DNA of 64,000 nucleotides from Kitasatospora sp. MAA4 (GTDB lineage Bacteria; Actinomycetota; Actinomycetes; Streptomycetales; Streptomycetaceae): positions 1-64,000 of the forward strand of contig NZ_JARZAI010000031.1 of NCBI RefSeq assembly GCF_029893355.1, written 5' to 3'. How positions within the stretch are numbered: the first letter of the stretch is position 1; each line of letters starts with the position of its first letter. The translations under genes and the position numbers were made by a program. A model generated the notes under the pieces. The model did not search any database. It saw only the letters and a list, made by a program, of their open reading frames with translations, and was not told the DNA's origin. Shown piece by piece: positions 50,716-59,561 of the stretch.

Positions 50716-51831
50716 ATGACAACCGGAACCGAGATCGGCACCGAGGCCCTGCGCGAGCTTGTCGCCGCGCCCGGGCCCGTTCTGTCGGTCTACTTCGATC
50801 TTGAGGTCCGCCCGGAGATGGGCGAGGACGTCGAGGCGCGCTGGCAGGGACTCTGCCGCGACCTCGCACGCCGGGGAGCCGCAGCCGACGACCTGTCCGT
50901 CCTGACCAGGCTCTTCCTCTCCACGCCGCCGGGCTCCGGGGCGCTGGCGGCCTTCGCCTCGGCCGGCGAGGTGCGGCTCTCCACCGTCCTGCCCGGCTGC
51001 GAGCGGAGCGGCCTCGCCCTGTCGGGGCCGCTGCCGCACCTGCTGCCGCTGCTGGCCTGGCGCCAGGACCGCCCCGCCCACGTGGTCGCCGTCGTCGACC
51101 GCACCGGGGCCGACCTCCAGCTGTACCCGCGGGGCGCCACCGAGGCCGTCCACCGCACGGTCACCGGGCCGGACGACGAGATCGAGCGCAACCGGCCCGG
51201 CGGCACCGCCCAGATGCGCTACCAGCACCGGGCCGAGGACTCCTGGGAGCACAACGCCGGCAAGGTCGCCGAGACGCTCGGAACGGCCCTGGCCGAGGTC
51301 GACGCCCGCGTTCTCATGCTCGCCGGGGACGTCCGGGCCCGCCAGTACCTCACCAAGCACCTGCCCTCCTGGGTCCGGCACGACGTCTCGGTGCGCCCGG
51401 TCAGCGGCAGCCGCAGCCCCGACGGGGCCTGGCCGGACCGCAGGGTCCAGGTCGACACCGAGACCTGCCGCGCCGGACGCGACGAGACCGCGGCACTGCT
51501 GCGGATGCTGGACGAGGGCCGCTCGCCGCGCGGCCGGGCCGTGGAAGGCGTCCACGCGACCGTGCGGGCCCTTGCCGAAGGACGCCTCGGCACGCTGCTG
51601 ATCACCGACGATCCCAGCTCCCGCGTCGGCGCCTGGTTCGGCCCCCGCGCCACCGACATCACCGACCGCCGGACGGCACCGGCGCCCGGCCAGGAGCCGC
51701 TGGTCCGGGGCCCGCTGGCGGACGTCGCGGTCCGCAGCGCGCTGCTCACCGGAGCCGACATCCGGGTCCTCGCACCGGATGAACCGGGCGCGCCTTCCCA
51801 GGGCATCGGCGGTCTGACCAACTACACCTGA
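50716..51831 (+). CDS. Bacterial eRF1-like protein (baeRF, Rv2629-like)
   Basis: A 371-residue member of the bacterial archaeo-eukaryotic release-factor-1 family, similar in plan to mycobacterial Rv2629, a DosR-regulon protein. Domains: N-terminal (VLSVYFDLEVRPEM), central Sm-like/Pelota-like (RPAHVVAVVDRTGADL), and C-terminal L7Ae-like (RLGTLLITDDP). A role in ribosome rescue under stress is proposed for the family. A TAGCGT -10 (50669-50674) and CGAGGAGAG ribosome site precede it. Confidence 0.87.
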   Translation: MTTGTEIGTEALRELVAAPGPVLSVYFDLEVRPEMGEDVEARWQGLCRDLARRGAAADDLSVLTRLFLSTPPGSGALAAFASAGEVRLSTVLPGCERSGLALSGPLPHLLPLLAWRQDRPAHVVAVVDRTGADLQLYPRGATEAVHRTVTGPDDEIERNRPGGTAQMRYQHRAEDSWEHNAGKVAETLGTALAEVDARVLMLAGDVRARQYLTKHLPSWVRHDVSVRPVSGSRSPDGAWPDRRVQVDTETCRAGRDETAALLRMLDEGRSPRGRAVEGVHATVRALAEGRLGTLLITDDPSSRVGAWFGPRATDITDRRTAPAPGQEPLVRGPLADVAVRSALLTGADIRVLAPDEPGAPSQGIGGLTNYT

Positions 51832-51840
51832 CGGAATTGG

Positions 51841-53007
51841 TCAACCGGCCCGCAGCACCTGCTGTCGCTTGTCGTCCTTGGCCCAGGCCCAGGTGTTCGA
51901 GCCGGGCTTGCGCGCCTCGGCCGCCAGCTGCTTGACGGTGAGCCGGCAGATGAACTCCTTGAGCTTCGCGCCAGGGCGGCCGCCGAGGTGGATCCCCCTG
52001 GCGGTGTCGTCCTTGTGGGCGAGCTGGAAGATACCGGCGCGACGCCCCAGGCTGAGGCACTGGCCGGCCAACCCCAGGTCGATGGGCGCGGGTTGCTCAC
52101 CCGCGATCCGGCTGAGCACGGTGTCGGCGGCCTTCGCGCCCAGCGGCCCTGCGGCCTGGCAGCTCATCCGGAACGGCAGGTCCGAGGGTGCCGCCGAGTC
52201 CCCGGCCGCGACGATGCGCACGTCGTCCACACTGGTCAGGGTCTCGTCCGTGAGCAGGCGGCCCATGGCGTCGGTGCTGAGCCCGCTGCGGCGGGCCAGG
52301 TCCGGCACGCCGAATCCGGTGGCCCAGATGGTCACCCTGCTCGGCAGCTCTCGGCCGCCGCTGAGCCGCACGGCATCGCGAGTCACCGCCGTGACCTTCG
52401 CATCGGGGCCTTCGAGCACGGTCACACCGAGTTCGGCCAGCCGCCCGGCGACCGAGCGTCGACCCCGGGGGTGCAGGTAGGGGCCGAGCACCCCGCCGCA
52501 GACCAGGGTCACGCTGCGGCCCTCCTCCGCCAGTTCGGCGGCGGTCTCGATCCCGGTCGGACCGGCTCCGACCACCGTCACCGCGGCCGTTGCCGGCACG
52601 GCGTCGACCACCGACCGCAGCCGCTGCGCCTCCTCCAGGTCGGCGATCGGGTAGGCGAACTCGGCCGCTCCCGGCACCCGGGGGTCGGCGCTGCCACTGC
52701 CCACTGCGTAGATCAGATAGTCGTAGCCGACCGTGTCGCCGGTCGCCAGCGTCACGCTGCGCTCGGCCGCGTCGATCCGCGCCACGGTGTCGACCACCAG
52801 CCGGGCGCCCTCGCCCAGGACGTCCCGGTAGGCGACCAGCGCGTCGTCGGACCCGCCGACCACCTGGTGCAGGCGGATCCGCTCGACGAAAGTCGGGCGC
52901 GGGTTGATCAGCGTCACTGCCACGTTCTCGCGCTGCGTCAGGCGGTTGGCCGCCATGACGCCGGCGTATCCGCCGCCGATCACGACCACCTGGGTGCTCA
53001 CTGTCAT
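51841..53007 (-). CDS. NDH-2-like NAD(P)/FAD oxidoreductase
   Basis: A 388-residue pyridine nucleotide-disulphide-type flavoprotein. FAD motif VVIGGGYAGVMAANRL (7-22), NAD motif VTVVGAGPTGIETAAELAEEG, and the second FAD segment RIVAAGDSAAP. The layout fits type II NADH dehydrogenases or ferredoxin reductase-like enzymes. A C-terminal basic extension (FICRLTVKQLAAEARKPG) may contact the membrane. ATG at 53007 follows GAAGGAGAG. It converges on the eRF1-like gene. Confidence 0.92.
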   Translation of the reverse strand: MTVSTQVVVIGGGYAGVMAANRLTQRENVAVTLINPRPTFVERIRLHQVVGGSDDALVAYRDVLGEGARLVVDTVARIDAAERSVTLATGDTVGYDYLIYAVGSGSADPRVPGAAEFAYPIADLEEAQRLRSVVDAVPATAAVTVVGAGPTGIETAAELAEEGRSVTLVCGGVLGPYLHPRGRRSVAGRLAELGVTVLEGPDAKVTAVTRDAVRLSGGRELPSRVTIWATGFGVPDLARRSGLSTDAMGRLLTDETLTSVDDVRIVAAGDSAAPSDLPFRMSCQAAGPLGAKAADTVLSRIAGEQPAPIDLGLAGQCLSLGRRAGIFQLAHKDDTARGIHLGGRPGAKLKEFICRLTVKQLAAEARKPGSNTWAWAKDDKRQQVLRAG

Positions 53008-53220
53008 GGGTCTCTCCTTCGTTTCCAGCGGTTCGACCTCAAGACACGGCGTGAGCGGGCATTGTGACATCGTGTGAGGCGGATCACTCCGGGACCATCG
53101 GCTCGGGGAGGCGGACGGCGGGGTTCAGCCGGGTGCGGGGGTTGCCGGCGCCGGGCTCGCCGGGACGGCCACGCTTGGGTACGTTCGCAACAGGGTGTTC
53201 TGACTCCCAGAGGAGCGGCC

Positions 53221-53580
53221 ATGCCGAACGAACAGATCCCCGGTATCGACCCGGACGTCCCACCGAGCGGTGAGGGCTGCGCCCAGTGCCTGGCCGGCGA
53301 CGGGCCCGGCTGGTGGTTCCACCTGCGCCGCTGCGCGCAGTGCGGCCGCATCGGCTGCTGCGACACCTCGCCGGCCCAGCACGCCACCCGGCACGCGCGG
53401 GAAGCCGGGCACCCCTTGCTCGCCAGCTTCGAACCCGGCGAGGACTGGTTCTGGAGCATCGAAACCGAGGAGTTCTACGAAGGACCCCCGCTGCACCCCC
53501 CGGTGTCGCATCCCGTGGACCAGCCGGTCCCCGGCCCGCAGGGCGCGGTGCCGGCGGACTGGCAGGACCATCTGCACTGA
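53221..53580 (+). CDS. UBP-type zinc finger protein
   Basis: A 119-residue protein with a ZnF-UBP domain: GCAQCLAGDG, LRRCAQCGRIGCCDTSP and HATRHAREAGHPLL give the Cys/His zinc ligands. This bacterial form recognises free C-termini or acts in redox sensing; the exact role is unknown. ATG at 53221 follows GAGGAG. It lies 120 bases upstream of the FMN reductase gene, perhaps co-transcribed. Confidence 0.92.
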   Translation: MPNEQIPGIDPDVPPSGEGCAQCLAGDGPGWWFHLRRCAQCGRIGCCDTSPAQHATRHAREAGHPLLASFEPGEDWFWSIETEEFYEGPPLHPPVSHPVDQPVPGPQGAVPADWQDHLH

Positions 53581-53700
53581 CCCGGGCCGCCCGAGCCGTG
53601 CGGCCCCGATCCGATCGCGCGCCGTCGGCACCGGGACCAGACTGGTGGGCGGACCGCCCCGGCCGGGCGTTCCGCCCCATCCGCCGGAAGGGACGTACCC

Positions 53701-54363
53701 ATGTCCACCACCGCCGCCCAACCCGGCCCGCTGCGGCTCCTGGTCCTCGGTGCCGCCCTGCGTGCCGAGTCCACCAACGCCCGACTCGCCGCCCTGGTGG
53801 CCCGTCTGGCGGTCGACGCCGGCGCCGTCGCCGACCTCGCCGGCCTGCACGAGTTCGACATGCCGCTGTACGACGGCGATGTGGAAGCCGCGGGCGGGCT
53901 CCCGGACGGCGCGCTCGCGCTGCGCGACCGGCTGGAGCTCTGCGACGCGTTCGTGATCTCCTCCCCCGAGTACAACGCCTCGATGCCCGGCGCCCTGAAG
54001 AACGCCATCGACTGGGTCTCGCGCATCCAGCCGCAGCCGTTCAAGACCAAGCACGCGCTGCTGGTCTCCGCCTCCCCGTCGCTGGTCGGCGGGAACCGCG
54101 GGCTGTGGGCGCTGCGGGTACCGCTGGAGCACCTCGGCACCCGCGTCTACCCGGACATGTTCAGCCTGGGCCAGGCCCATCAGGCGTTCACCGACGACGG
54201 ACTGCTCACCGACCCCGGGTTGCAGCAGCGTCTCGCCGAGACCGTCACCGCCTTCCTCGGCCTCGTCGAGGCCGACGCGCGGTACGGCTGCCTGCAACGC
54301 CGGTGGTACGAGTTCCTGGGGGACCGCACCGAGGCCGCCGTCACCCAGCGTGCGGAGGACTGA
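53701..54363 (+). CDS. NADPH-dependent FMN reductase
   Basis: A 220-residue flavodoxin-like reductase. FMN-binding loop LVLGAALRAESTNARLA near the N-terminus, SSPEYNASMPGALKNAIDWVSR in the middle (classic FMN_red signature) and GNRGLWALRVPLEHLGTRVYP. It reduces FMN or quinones with NADPH in the cytosol. The ribosome site GGAAGG precedes the ATG. Its last 23 bases overlap the convergent NAD kinase gene. Confidence 0.93.
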   Translation: MSTTAAQPGPLRLLVLGAALRAESTNARLAALVARLAVDAGAVADLAGLHEFDMPLYDGDVEAAGGLPDGALALRDRLELCDAFVISSPEYNASMPGALKNAIDWVSRIQPQPFKTKHALLVSASPSLVGGNRGLWALRVPLEHLGTRVYPDMFSLGQAHQAFTDDGLLTDPGLQQRLAETVTAFLGLVEADARYGCLQRRWYEFLGDRTEAAVTQRAED

Positions 54364-55246
54364 CCGCAGTCGGCGGTGAGACGACCGTTTCGGCCTCCGC
54401 CGAGCCGCTGAGCCGGAGCTTGCGCTGAGCGCGCTGGTAGAAGGTGGTCCCACCGAGCCGGATCACCTTCGCGGCGGCGGGCACCATCACCACCTCGACG
54501 ACGTCCCCCGGGCGCACGCTGCCCATCAGCCGTCCGTCCGCCTCGACGCCGAGCTCCCCGCTCTGCGGCAGCAGTTCGAGCGACAGCTTCTCCCCCGCCG
54601 ACAGGAACAGCGCCCGGTTGAAGGCCGAATGCGGGGCGACCGGCACGACGAGCATGCCCTCCGCCCCCGGCGAGACGAGCGGGCCGCCGGCCGAGAAGCT
54701 GTAGGCCGTCGAGCCGGTGGGCGTCGCCGCGATCACCGCGTCGGCGGCGTAGCGGACGAAGGGCTGCCCGTCGACGCGCAGCGCGACGGCGGCCGAGGGG
54801 TCTCCGGGCCGGCGGATCAGCACGATGTCGTTGAAGGCCACCGTCTCCCGGCCGTCGATGACGGCGCTCACCGCGGATCGGGGCTCGGCCGTGAAGCGGT
54901 GCTCGTCGATGGCCGACAGCGCCTGCGGCAGATCGGGGACGTCGATCTCGGCGAGAAAGCCCAGACGGCCGAGGTTGACGCCCAGCACCGGGGCACGGCC
55001 GCCGACGGCCAGCCGCATCGCCCTCAGCATGGTGCCGTCTCCGCCCAGGCTGATGATGAGGTCCGCGCGGAGCGTCAGATCCTCCGCGGTGACCGCCTCC
55101 GCGTGCTCGCCCGCGCGCGCCAGCTCGTCCGCGCGGCCGAGCACGGTGGCGCCATGGGCGCGGGCCCAGTCGGACACCGCCCCGATCGCGTACCCGCAGT
55201 CGCGTTCCGGGTGCAGCACCACGGCCACGGCGTTGACGGCTCCCAT
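54341..55246 (-). CDS. nadK: NAD kinase
   Basis: A 301-residue NAD kinase: the GGDGTMLRAMR motif (about residues 70-80), GVNLGRLGFLAEI, NDIVLIRRP, and TPTGSTAYSFSAGGPLV. It makes NADP from NAD using ATP or polyphosphate. Actinomycetes also carry a housekeeping copy elsewhere, so this one, placed among redox and stress genes, is probably a second, condition-dependent kinase (inference). Confidence 0.95.
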   Translation of the reverse strand: MGAVNAVAVVLHPERDCGYAIGAVSDWARAHGATVLGRADELARAGEHAEAVTAEDLTLRADLIISLGGDGTMLRAMRLAVGGRAPVLGVNLGRLGFLAEIDVPDLPQALSAIDEHRFTAEPRSAVSAVIDGRETVAFNDIVLIRRPGDPSAAVALRVDGQPFVRYAADAVIAATPTGSTAYSFSAGGPLVSPGAEGMLVVPVAPHSAFNRALFLSAGEKLSLELLPQSGELGVEADGRLMGSVRPGDVVEVVMVPAAAKVIRLGGTTFYQRAQRKLRLSGSAEAETVVSPPTAVSPPHAG

Positions 55247-55364
55247 GGACCACGCCCTTCGTCTGCTCCGCGAGGCACTCCTTCCGACGCTACGCGCCGC
55301 TTCTCGGGTCGTGCCACCGATGCGCTGCGGATGCGTTGCGGATGCGTCGGCGCCGACGGCCGCC

Positions 55365-55370
55365 TAGCGT
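55365..55370 (+). promoter_or_regulatory. -10 box (TAGCGT) for the DUF5996 gene
   Basis: TAGCGT lies 68 bases upstream of the ATG at 55439. It leaves an mRNA leader of about 60 bases that includes an AGTAGGG ribosome site. Confidence 0.45.
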
Positions 55371-55438
55371 CGAAACCCCGGGCGGCCTGCGGTCGAGCGG
55401 CCGCCCGGGCGGCTCCACGACGAGAGTAGGGCTACCCC

Positions 55439-56380
55439 ATGGACCTGTTTCCCCCGATTCCGCTGTCGCAGTGGAAGGACTCCAAGGAGACGCTGCATCG
55501 GTTCGCCCAGGTCGTCGGCAAGATCCGGCTCGCGAGCAGCGTGCGGCGCAACCACTGGTGGAACGTCCCGTTCCACCTCACCGGTCGGGGCATCACGACC
55601 CGCCCGATGGGTGGGGTGGGCGGTAATCCGATCTTCACCATCGATTTCGACTTCGTCGACCACCGGCTGACCGCGTCCTCGCTGGACGGCCGGGCGGCCT
55701 CGTTCCCCCTCGTCGGGCAGTCCGTCGCGTCGTTCTACCGCCACACGCTCGACGCGCTGGGCGCGATCGGCGTGACGGTGACCATCGCGCGCCCCCACCC
55801 GTTCGACCTGCCCGACGCGCGCCGACCGTTCACCGACGACACCGAGCACGCCTCCTACGATCCGTTCTGGGTCCACCGCTACTGGCAGGTGCTCAGTCAG
55901 GTCAACCTGGTGCTGGAGGAGTTCTCCGCCGGATTCTCGGGGAAGACCAGCCCGGTGCACCACTTCTGGCACACCTTCGACATCGCGGTCACCCGGTTCT
56001 CCGACCGCGCCGTCGCGCAGGGCGCGAGCGTCGACCCGGTGACCCGCGAGGCGTACTCGCGCGAAGTCATCAGCGCGGGCTTCTGGTTCGGCGACGACGC
56101 CTTCCCCCGGCCGACCTTCTACTCCTACGCCGCCCCCGAACCCGACGGGCTGACCGCCCACCCGCTGCGCCCGCCGCCCGCACGCTGGGTCGACCACCGC
56201 GGCGGCCACCTGGCCACGCTGGACTACGACGACGTCCGCACCGGGCCGGATCCCAGGGGCGCGGTGCTCGACTTCTACGAGTCCGTCTATCAGGCTGCGG
56301 CAGGCCTCGACGGCTGGAACATCGGCGCCCAGGCCTGCCCCGGCGGCATCACCGACCCACTGACCTCGGGAGCGCAGTAA
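55439..56380 (+). CDS. DUF5996 family protein
   Basis: A 313-residue protein of DUF5996: FPPIPLSQWKDSKETLHRFAQVVGKIRLA, HWWNVPFHLTGRGITTRPM, VHHFWHTFDIAVTRFSDR and FWFGDDAFPRPTFYSYAAPEP. The family has conserved His, Trp and Tyr residues but no assigned function. It is cytoplasmic, with no signal. It stands alone, divergent from NAD kinase. Confidence 0.92.
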   Translation: MDLFPPIPLSQWKDSKETLHRFAQVVGKIRLASSVRRNHWWNVPFHLTGRGITTRPMGGVGGNPIFTIDFDFVDHRLTASSLDGRAASFPLVGQSVASFYRHTLDALGAIGVTVTIARPHPFDLPDARRPFTDDTEHASYDPFWVHRYWQVLSQVNLVLEEFSAGFSGKTSPVHHFWHTFDIAVTRFSDRAVAQGASVDPVTREAYSREVISAGFWFGDDAFPRPTFYSYAAPEPDGLTAHPLRPPPARWVDHRGGHLATLDYDDVRTGPDPRGAVLDFYESVYQAAAGLDGWNIGAQACPGGITDPLTSGAQ

Positions 56381-56430
56381 CTTCCCGCGGATCAGCCATA
56401 CAGGTGATCATTTCATGCCAAGCTCTGGCT

Positions 56431-57336
56431 ATGAACTTACTCTCCGTGGGCTTTATCGGGCTGGGCGTCATGGGCGAGCCGATGGCGCTCAACCTGCTGA
56501 AGGCCGGTACCCCTCTGCTGGTGTGGAACCGCACGACCGCCAGGACCCGCACCCTGGCGGCCGCCGGCGCCGAGGTGGCCCCCGACGCGGCGAGCGTGTT
56601 CGCCCGCAGCGAGGCCGTCATCCTGATGCTGGCCGACGAACCGGGCGTGGACGCCGTGCTCGGCCGCGGCACCCCGGCCTTCGCCGAGCGGGTCGCCGAG
56701 CGCACGATCATCAACATGGGGACGTTCGCGCCGACTTACTCCCAGGAGCTGGCGGCGCGGATCCGCGCCGCCGGTGGCCGCTACGTCGAGGCACCGGTCT
56801 CCGGATCCAGTACCCAGGCCGCCGCCGCCGAGTTGGTCGGCCTGCTGGCCGGGGAGCCGGCGGCCGTGGAGGCGGTGCGCCCGCTGCTCGAACCGATGTT
56901 CCGTGAGCTCACGTTCTGCGGGCCGGTGCCCAACGGCCTGCTGATGAAGCTGGCGGTCAACACCTTCCTGATCACCCAGGTGACCGGGCTCGCCGAGTCG
57001 TTCCAGTTCGCACGCCGCCAGGGACTCGATCTCGACCAGCTGGTCTCGGTACTCGGTGCGGGCCCGCTGGCGAGCGCGACGATGCGGCTGAAGGCGCCCA
57101 AGCTGGCCGGCGAGGAGTTCTCGGTCCAGGCGTCGATCACCGACTCACAGAAGGTGGCCCGGCTGATCACCGACGCCGCCGCCGCGGCCGGCATCGCCGC
57201 CCCGCTGCTCGACGTCTGCCGGGCACTCTTCGCCGAGACCGCTCAACTCGGCTACGCGCACGCCGACATGAGCGCCGTCGTCAAGGCCATCGAGGTCCGC
57301 GGCAGCCGGGCGATCGGCGGCCAGACCGACTGGTAG
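56431..57336 (+). CDS. 3-hydroxyisobutyrate dehydrogenase-like NAD(P) oxidoreductase
   Basis: A 301-residue beta-hydroxyacid dehydrogenase. N-terminal VGFIGLGVMGEPMALNLLKAG (Rossmann GxGxxG plus the NADP segment WNRTTAR), substrate-binding VEAPVSGSSTQAA, and catalytic Lys in NGLLMKLAVNTFLI. The substrate is unknown; glyoxylate/succinic-semialdehyde reductase and imine-reductase-like members share this plan. ATG 56431 lacks a good ribosome site; GTG 56404 is possible. Confidence 0.92.
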   Translation: MNLLSVGFIGLGVMGEPMALNLLKAGTPLLVWNRTTARTRTLAAAGAEVAPDAASVFARSEAVILMLADEPGVDAVLGRGTPAFAERVAERTIINMGTFAPTYSQELAARIRAAGGRYVEAPVSGSSTQAAAAELVGLLAGEPAAVEAVRPLLEPMFRELTFCGPVPNGLLMKLAVNTFLITQVTGLAESFQFARRQGLDLDQLVSVLGAGPLASATMRLKAPKLAGEEFSVQASITDSQKVARLITDAAAAAGIAAPLLDVCRALFAETAQLGYAHADMSAVVKAIEVRGSRAIGGQTDW

Positions 57337-57353
57337 CCGAACGGGGAAGCGCC

Positions 57354-57899
57354 GTGGCGAGGCGGCAGCCGACGCAGGGGTCGCCCGCCACGGTCCAAGG
57401 ACGGATCGTAGTCAGCATGAAGATGGAGCCGGACCCGCAGAATCCCCTGGTGCGCCACGAGACGCCCGAGGAGAGAGCCGACCGCAACCTGGTGGAACTC
57501 CTCCAGGAGCTCCGGGTCATCCAGACCGGTGTCCAGATCGTGTTCGCCTTCCTGCTCGGCCTGGCGTTCACCAGCCGGTTCCCGCAGCTCGACGACTTCG
57601 AGCGCGACACCTACATCGCCACGCTCCTGCTCACGGTGCTCGCCGCCGCGGTGCTGGCCACCCCGGTCGCCGTGCACCGCGCTCTCTTCCACCTCGGGTT
57701 CAAGCGCCGCATCGTGGCCCTGTCCTCGCGGCTGACCATCATCGGACTGGTGGTCCTCGCCCTGGCGCTGAACGGCGCGGTGCTGCTGGTCACCGACGTC
57801 GTCCTCGGCCGGACCGCCGCGATCGCCATCACGGCGGTCACGGCGGCCGTCTTCGCCGGCCTGTGGTTCGTGCTGCCGGAAGCTCTTCGACGCAGCTGA
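57354..57899 (+). CDS. DUF6328 four-helix membrane protein
   Basis: A 181-residue membrane protein: ETPEERADRNLVELLQELRVIQTGVQIVFAFLLGL is the signature start of this actinomycete family, followed by three more helices and the loop RALFHLGFKRRIVALSSR. The function is unknown. GTG 57354 is preceded by GGGGAAG at good spacing; ATG 57417 is a later option. It lies 17 bases after the dehydrogenase stop codon, so the two genes are likely co-transcribed. Confidence 0.88.
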   Translation: MARRQPTQGSPATVQGRIVVSMKMEPDPQNPLVRHETPEERADRNLVELLQELRVIQTGVQIVFAFLLGLAFTSRFPQLDDFERDTYIATLLLTVLAAAVLATPVAVHRALFHLGFKRRIVALSSRLTIIGLVVLALALNGAVLLVTDVVLGRTAAIAITAVTAAVFAGLWFVLPEALRRS

Positions 57900-57915
57900 C
57901 CGCCCGAGGCGCGGG

Positions 57916-58083
57916 TCATCTCCCGCGAGCCAGCTCCCACACCCGCAGTGTCCCGCCCCAGCCGCCGACGACAGTGACCGGGCGCCCGTCCAGCATCGTC
58001 GTCGCCAAGGCCTTCACCTCGGCGGTGTGGCCGAGAAGGGTGTGCCTCAACCGGTGGGTCGGTGCGGTCGGCTTCGTCGTCAT
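57916..58083 (-). CDS. Orphan WD40-repeat fragment (55 aa)
   Basis: A 55-residue frame holds one nearly complete WD40 repeat: HTLLGHTAEVKALAT, then DGRPVTVVGGWGGTLRVWEL, with the usual GH start and WE end (the canonical WD replaced by WE). Normal WD40 proteins need about seven such repeats. A TAGGGT box (58096-58091, minus strand) ends seven bases before the ATG, fitting a leaderless transcript. It is either a relic of a larger WD40 gene or a very small expressed protein. Confidence 0.6.
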   Translation of the reverse strand: MTTKPTAPTHRLRHTLLGHTAEVKALATTMLDGRPVTVVGGWGGTLRVWELARGR

Positions 58084-58105
58084 GGTCGCCACCCTAGAGG
58101 CGGGC

Positions 58106-58486
58106 TCAGGAGATGCCGAGCGGGTTGAGGAGGGTGAAGCGCCAGCCGCCGTCGACGTCCCGGCGGGCGATGTTGGCGGTGCTGCCGGTCGGGGCGATCC
58201 GTTCGCCGCCGGGGCCGTCGATCTCCATGGTCCAGTCCGTGACCAGGAGGGCGGTGTCCGCGCCGACGAGCGTGTGGCGCTGGACGTTCGTCAGCCTGCC
58301 GCGGGCGGCGACAGTTCCGTCGATCTCCGCGCGCAGCGCCTCGGCGCCGGCGATGCGTTCGCCGGTCACGGTGCGCATGCCCGCGCCCGGGGCGAACAGG
58401 GCCAGCACGCCGTCGACGTCGCCGGCGTTCAGTGCGTCCTGGAACAGCATCGGCAGCTTCGCGGGATCGGTGATGACAGGAGACAT
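58106..58486 (-). CDS. SnoaL/NTF2-like protein
   Basis: A 126-residue NTF2-like fold protein of the DUF4440/SnoaL_2 type: LFQDALNAGDVDGVLALFAPGAGMRTVTGERIAGAEALRAEI and WRFTLLNPLGIS. Members are ligand-binding proteins, isomerases or cyclases. It is divergent from an AraC regulator, which probably controls it. The ATG at 58486 follows AAGGACC at short spacing. Confidence 0.88.
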   Translation of the reverse strand: MSPVITDPAKLPMLFQDALNAGDVDGVLALFAPGAGMRTVTGERIAGAEALRAEIDGTVAARGRLTNVQRHTLVGADTALLVTDWTMEIDGPGGERIAPTGSTANIARRDVDGGWRFTLLNPLGIS

Positions 58487-58577
58487 GATGAACGGTCCTT
58501 ACGTCAGGAAGGGATGATGACGGACTCCACGATGCCCCCGCGGCCGCCTTCCGGACGAGGTACAGTCGGGACTCGCG

Positions 58578-59459
58578 ATGGTCGAAAACGGACAGCGCGA
58601 CGTCGTCATCGACATCGCCTACGACAACCCCGCCCGGTCGGGCACCGGCCTCGAGGTGCTGACCTTCGATGCGTTGCGGCTGCGCCTGAGGAGCTCGGTC
58701 GCCCGCCGGCCGAGCCGCCTCGACTTCCACCAGCTGATGCTCGTCCGCGGCGGCGAGGGCACCGCAATGGTCGATTTCGTCAGCTACCCGTGCGCACGCG
58801 GCACGCTGCTCCATCTGCGGCCCGGCCAGGTGCAGCGCCTTCCTTCGGGCGCCGACGGCCGACCCGCGGACCTGGACGCCGTCCTGCTGCTGTTCACCGC
58901 CGACTTCCCGCCGCCGCTGCCCGCGACGCGCGAGGTTCTCGACGGATTCGGACCGGTGGCCTGGCGTCTGCCGCCCGACGGGTTCGACGCCTTCGATCGC
59001 GCCGTGGCGGAGCTGGATGCGGAGTACCGGTCCGGCGCCGAGCTGTCCGAAGCGCTGCTGCGCCAGCTCCTCGGCGCGCTGCTCATCCGCACGGCGCGCC
59101 TCCCGGACCCGGCCGGACGCCCCGTCCCCGCCGCGCCCGGCGCCGAGCTCCACCTCGCCTTCCGACGCGAGTTGGAGCGCTCCTTCGCCACCACCCGCTC
59201 CATCGAGGACTACGCGGCACGGCTCGGCTACTCCCCTCGAACCCTGACCCGCGCGTGCCGAGCCGCCACCGGCCGCAGCGCCAAGCAGCTCGCCGACGCC
59301 CGCGTCACCCTCCAGGCGCAGCGGCTGCTCGCCCACACCGACCTACCCGTGGCCGCGATCGGCCGCGCGCTCGGCTTCACCGAGGCCACCAACTTCGGCA
59401 AGTTCTTCACCCGGGAGACCGGCCGCACCCCGGGCGACTTCCGCCGCGCTCAGCGGTGA
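58578..59459 (+). CDS. AraC-family transcriptional regulator
   Basis: A 293-residue regulator with an N-terminal cupin-like sensor domain (about 30-150) and a C-terminal double helix-turn-helix: SIEDYAARLGYSPRTLTRACRAATG and VAAIGRALGFTEATNFGKFFTRETGRTPGDFR. It is divergent from the SnoaL-like gene and is its likely regulator. A TACAGT hexamer upstream may be its -10. Confidence 0.93.
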   Translation: MVENGQRDVVIDIAYDNPARSGTGLEVLTFDALRLRLRSSVARRPSRLDFHQLMLVRGGEGTAMVDFVSYPCARGTLLHLRPGQVQRLPSGADGRPADLDAVLLLFTADFPPPLPATREVLDGFGPVAWRLPPDGFDAFDRAVAELDAEYRSGAELSEALLRQLLGALLIRTARLPDPAGRPVPAAPGAELHLAFRRELERSFATTRSIEDYAARLGYSPRTLTRACRAATGRSAKQLADARVTLQAQRLLAHTDLPVAAIGRALGFTEATNFGKFFTRETGRTPGDFRRAQR

Positions 59460-59561
59460 GCCGCTGTCTGGGCCGATCGGGGGTCGCCGGGCGCGGCGGT
59501 CCGTGTGGCGCCCGGTCGGCTTCGGTAGACCGGAGGTCGGCTCTCTACCTGGAGGTACCTC

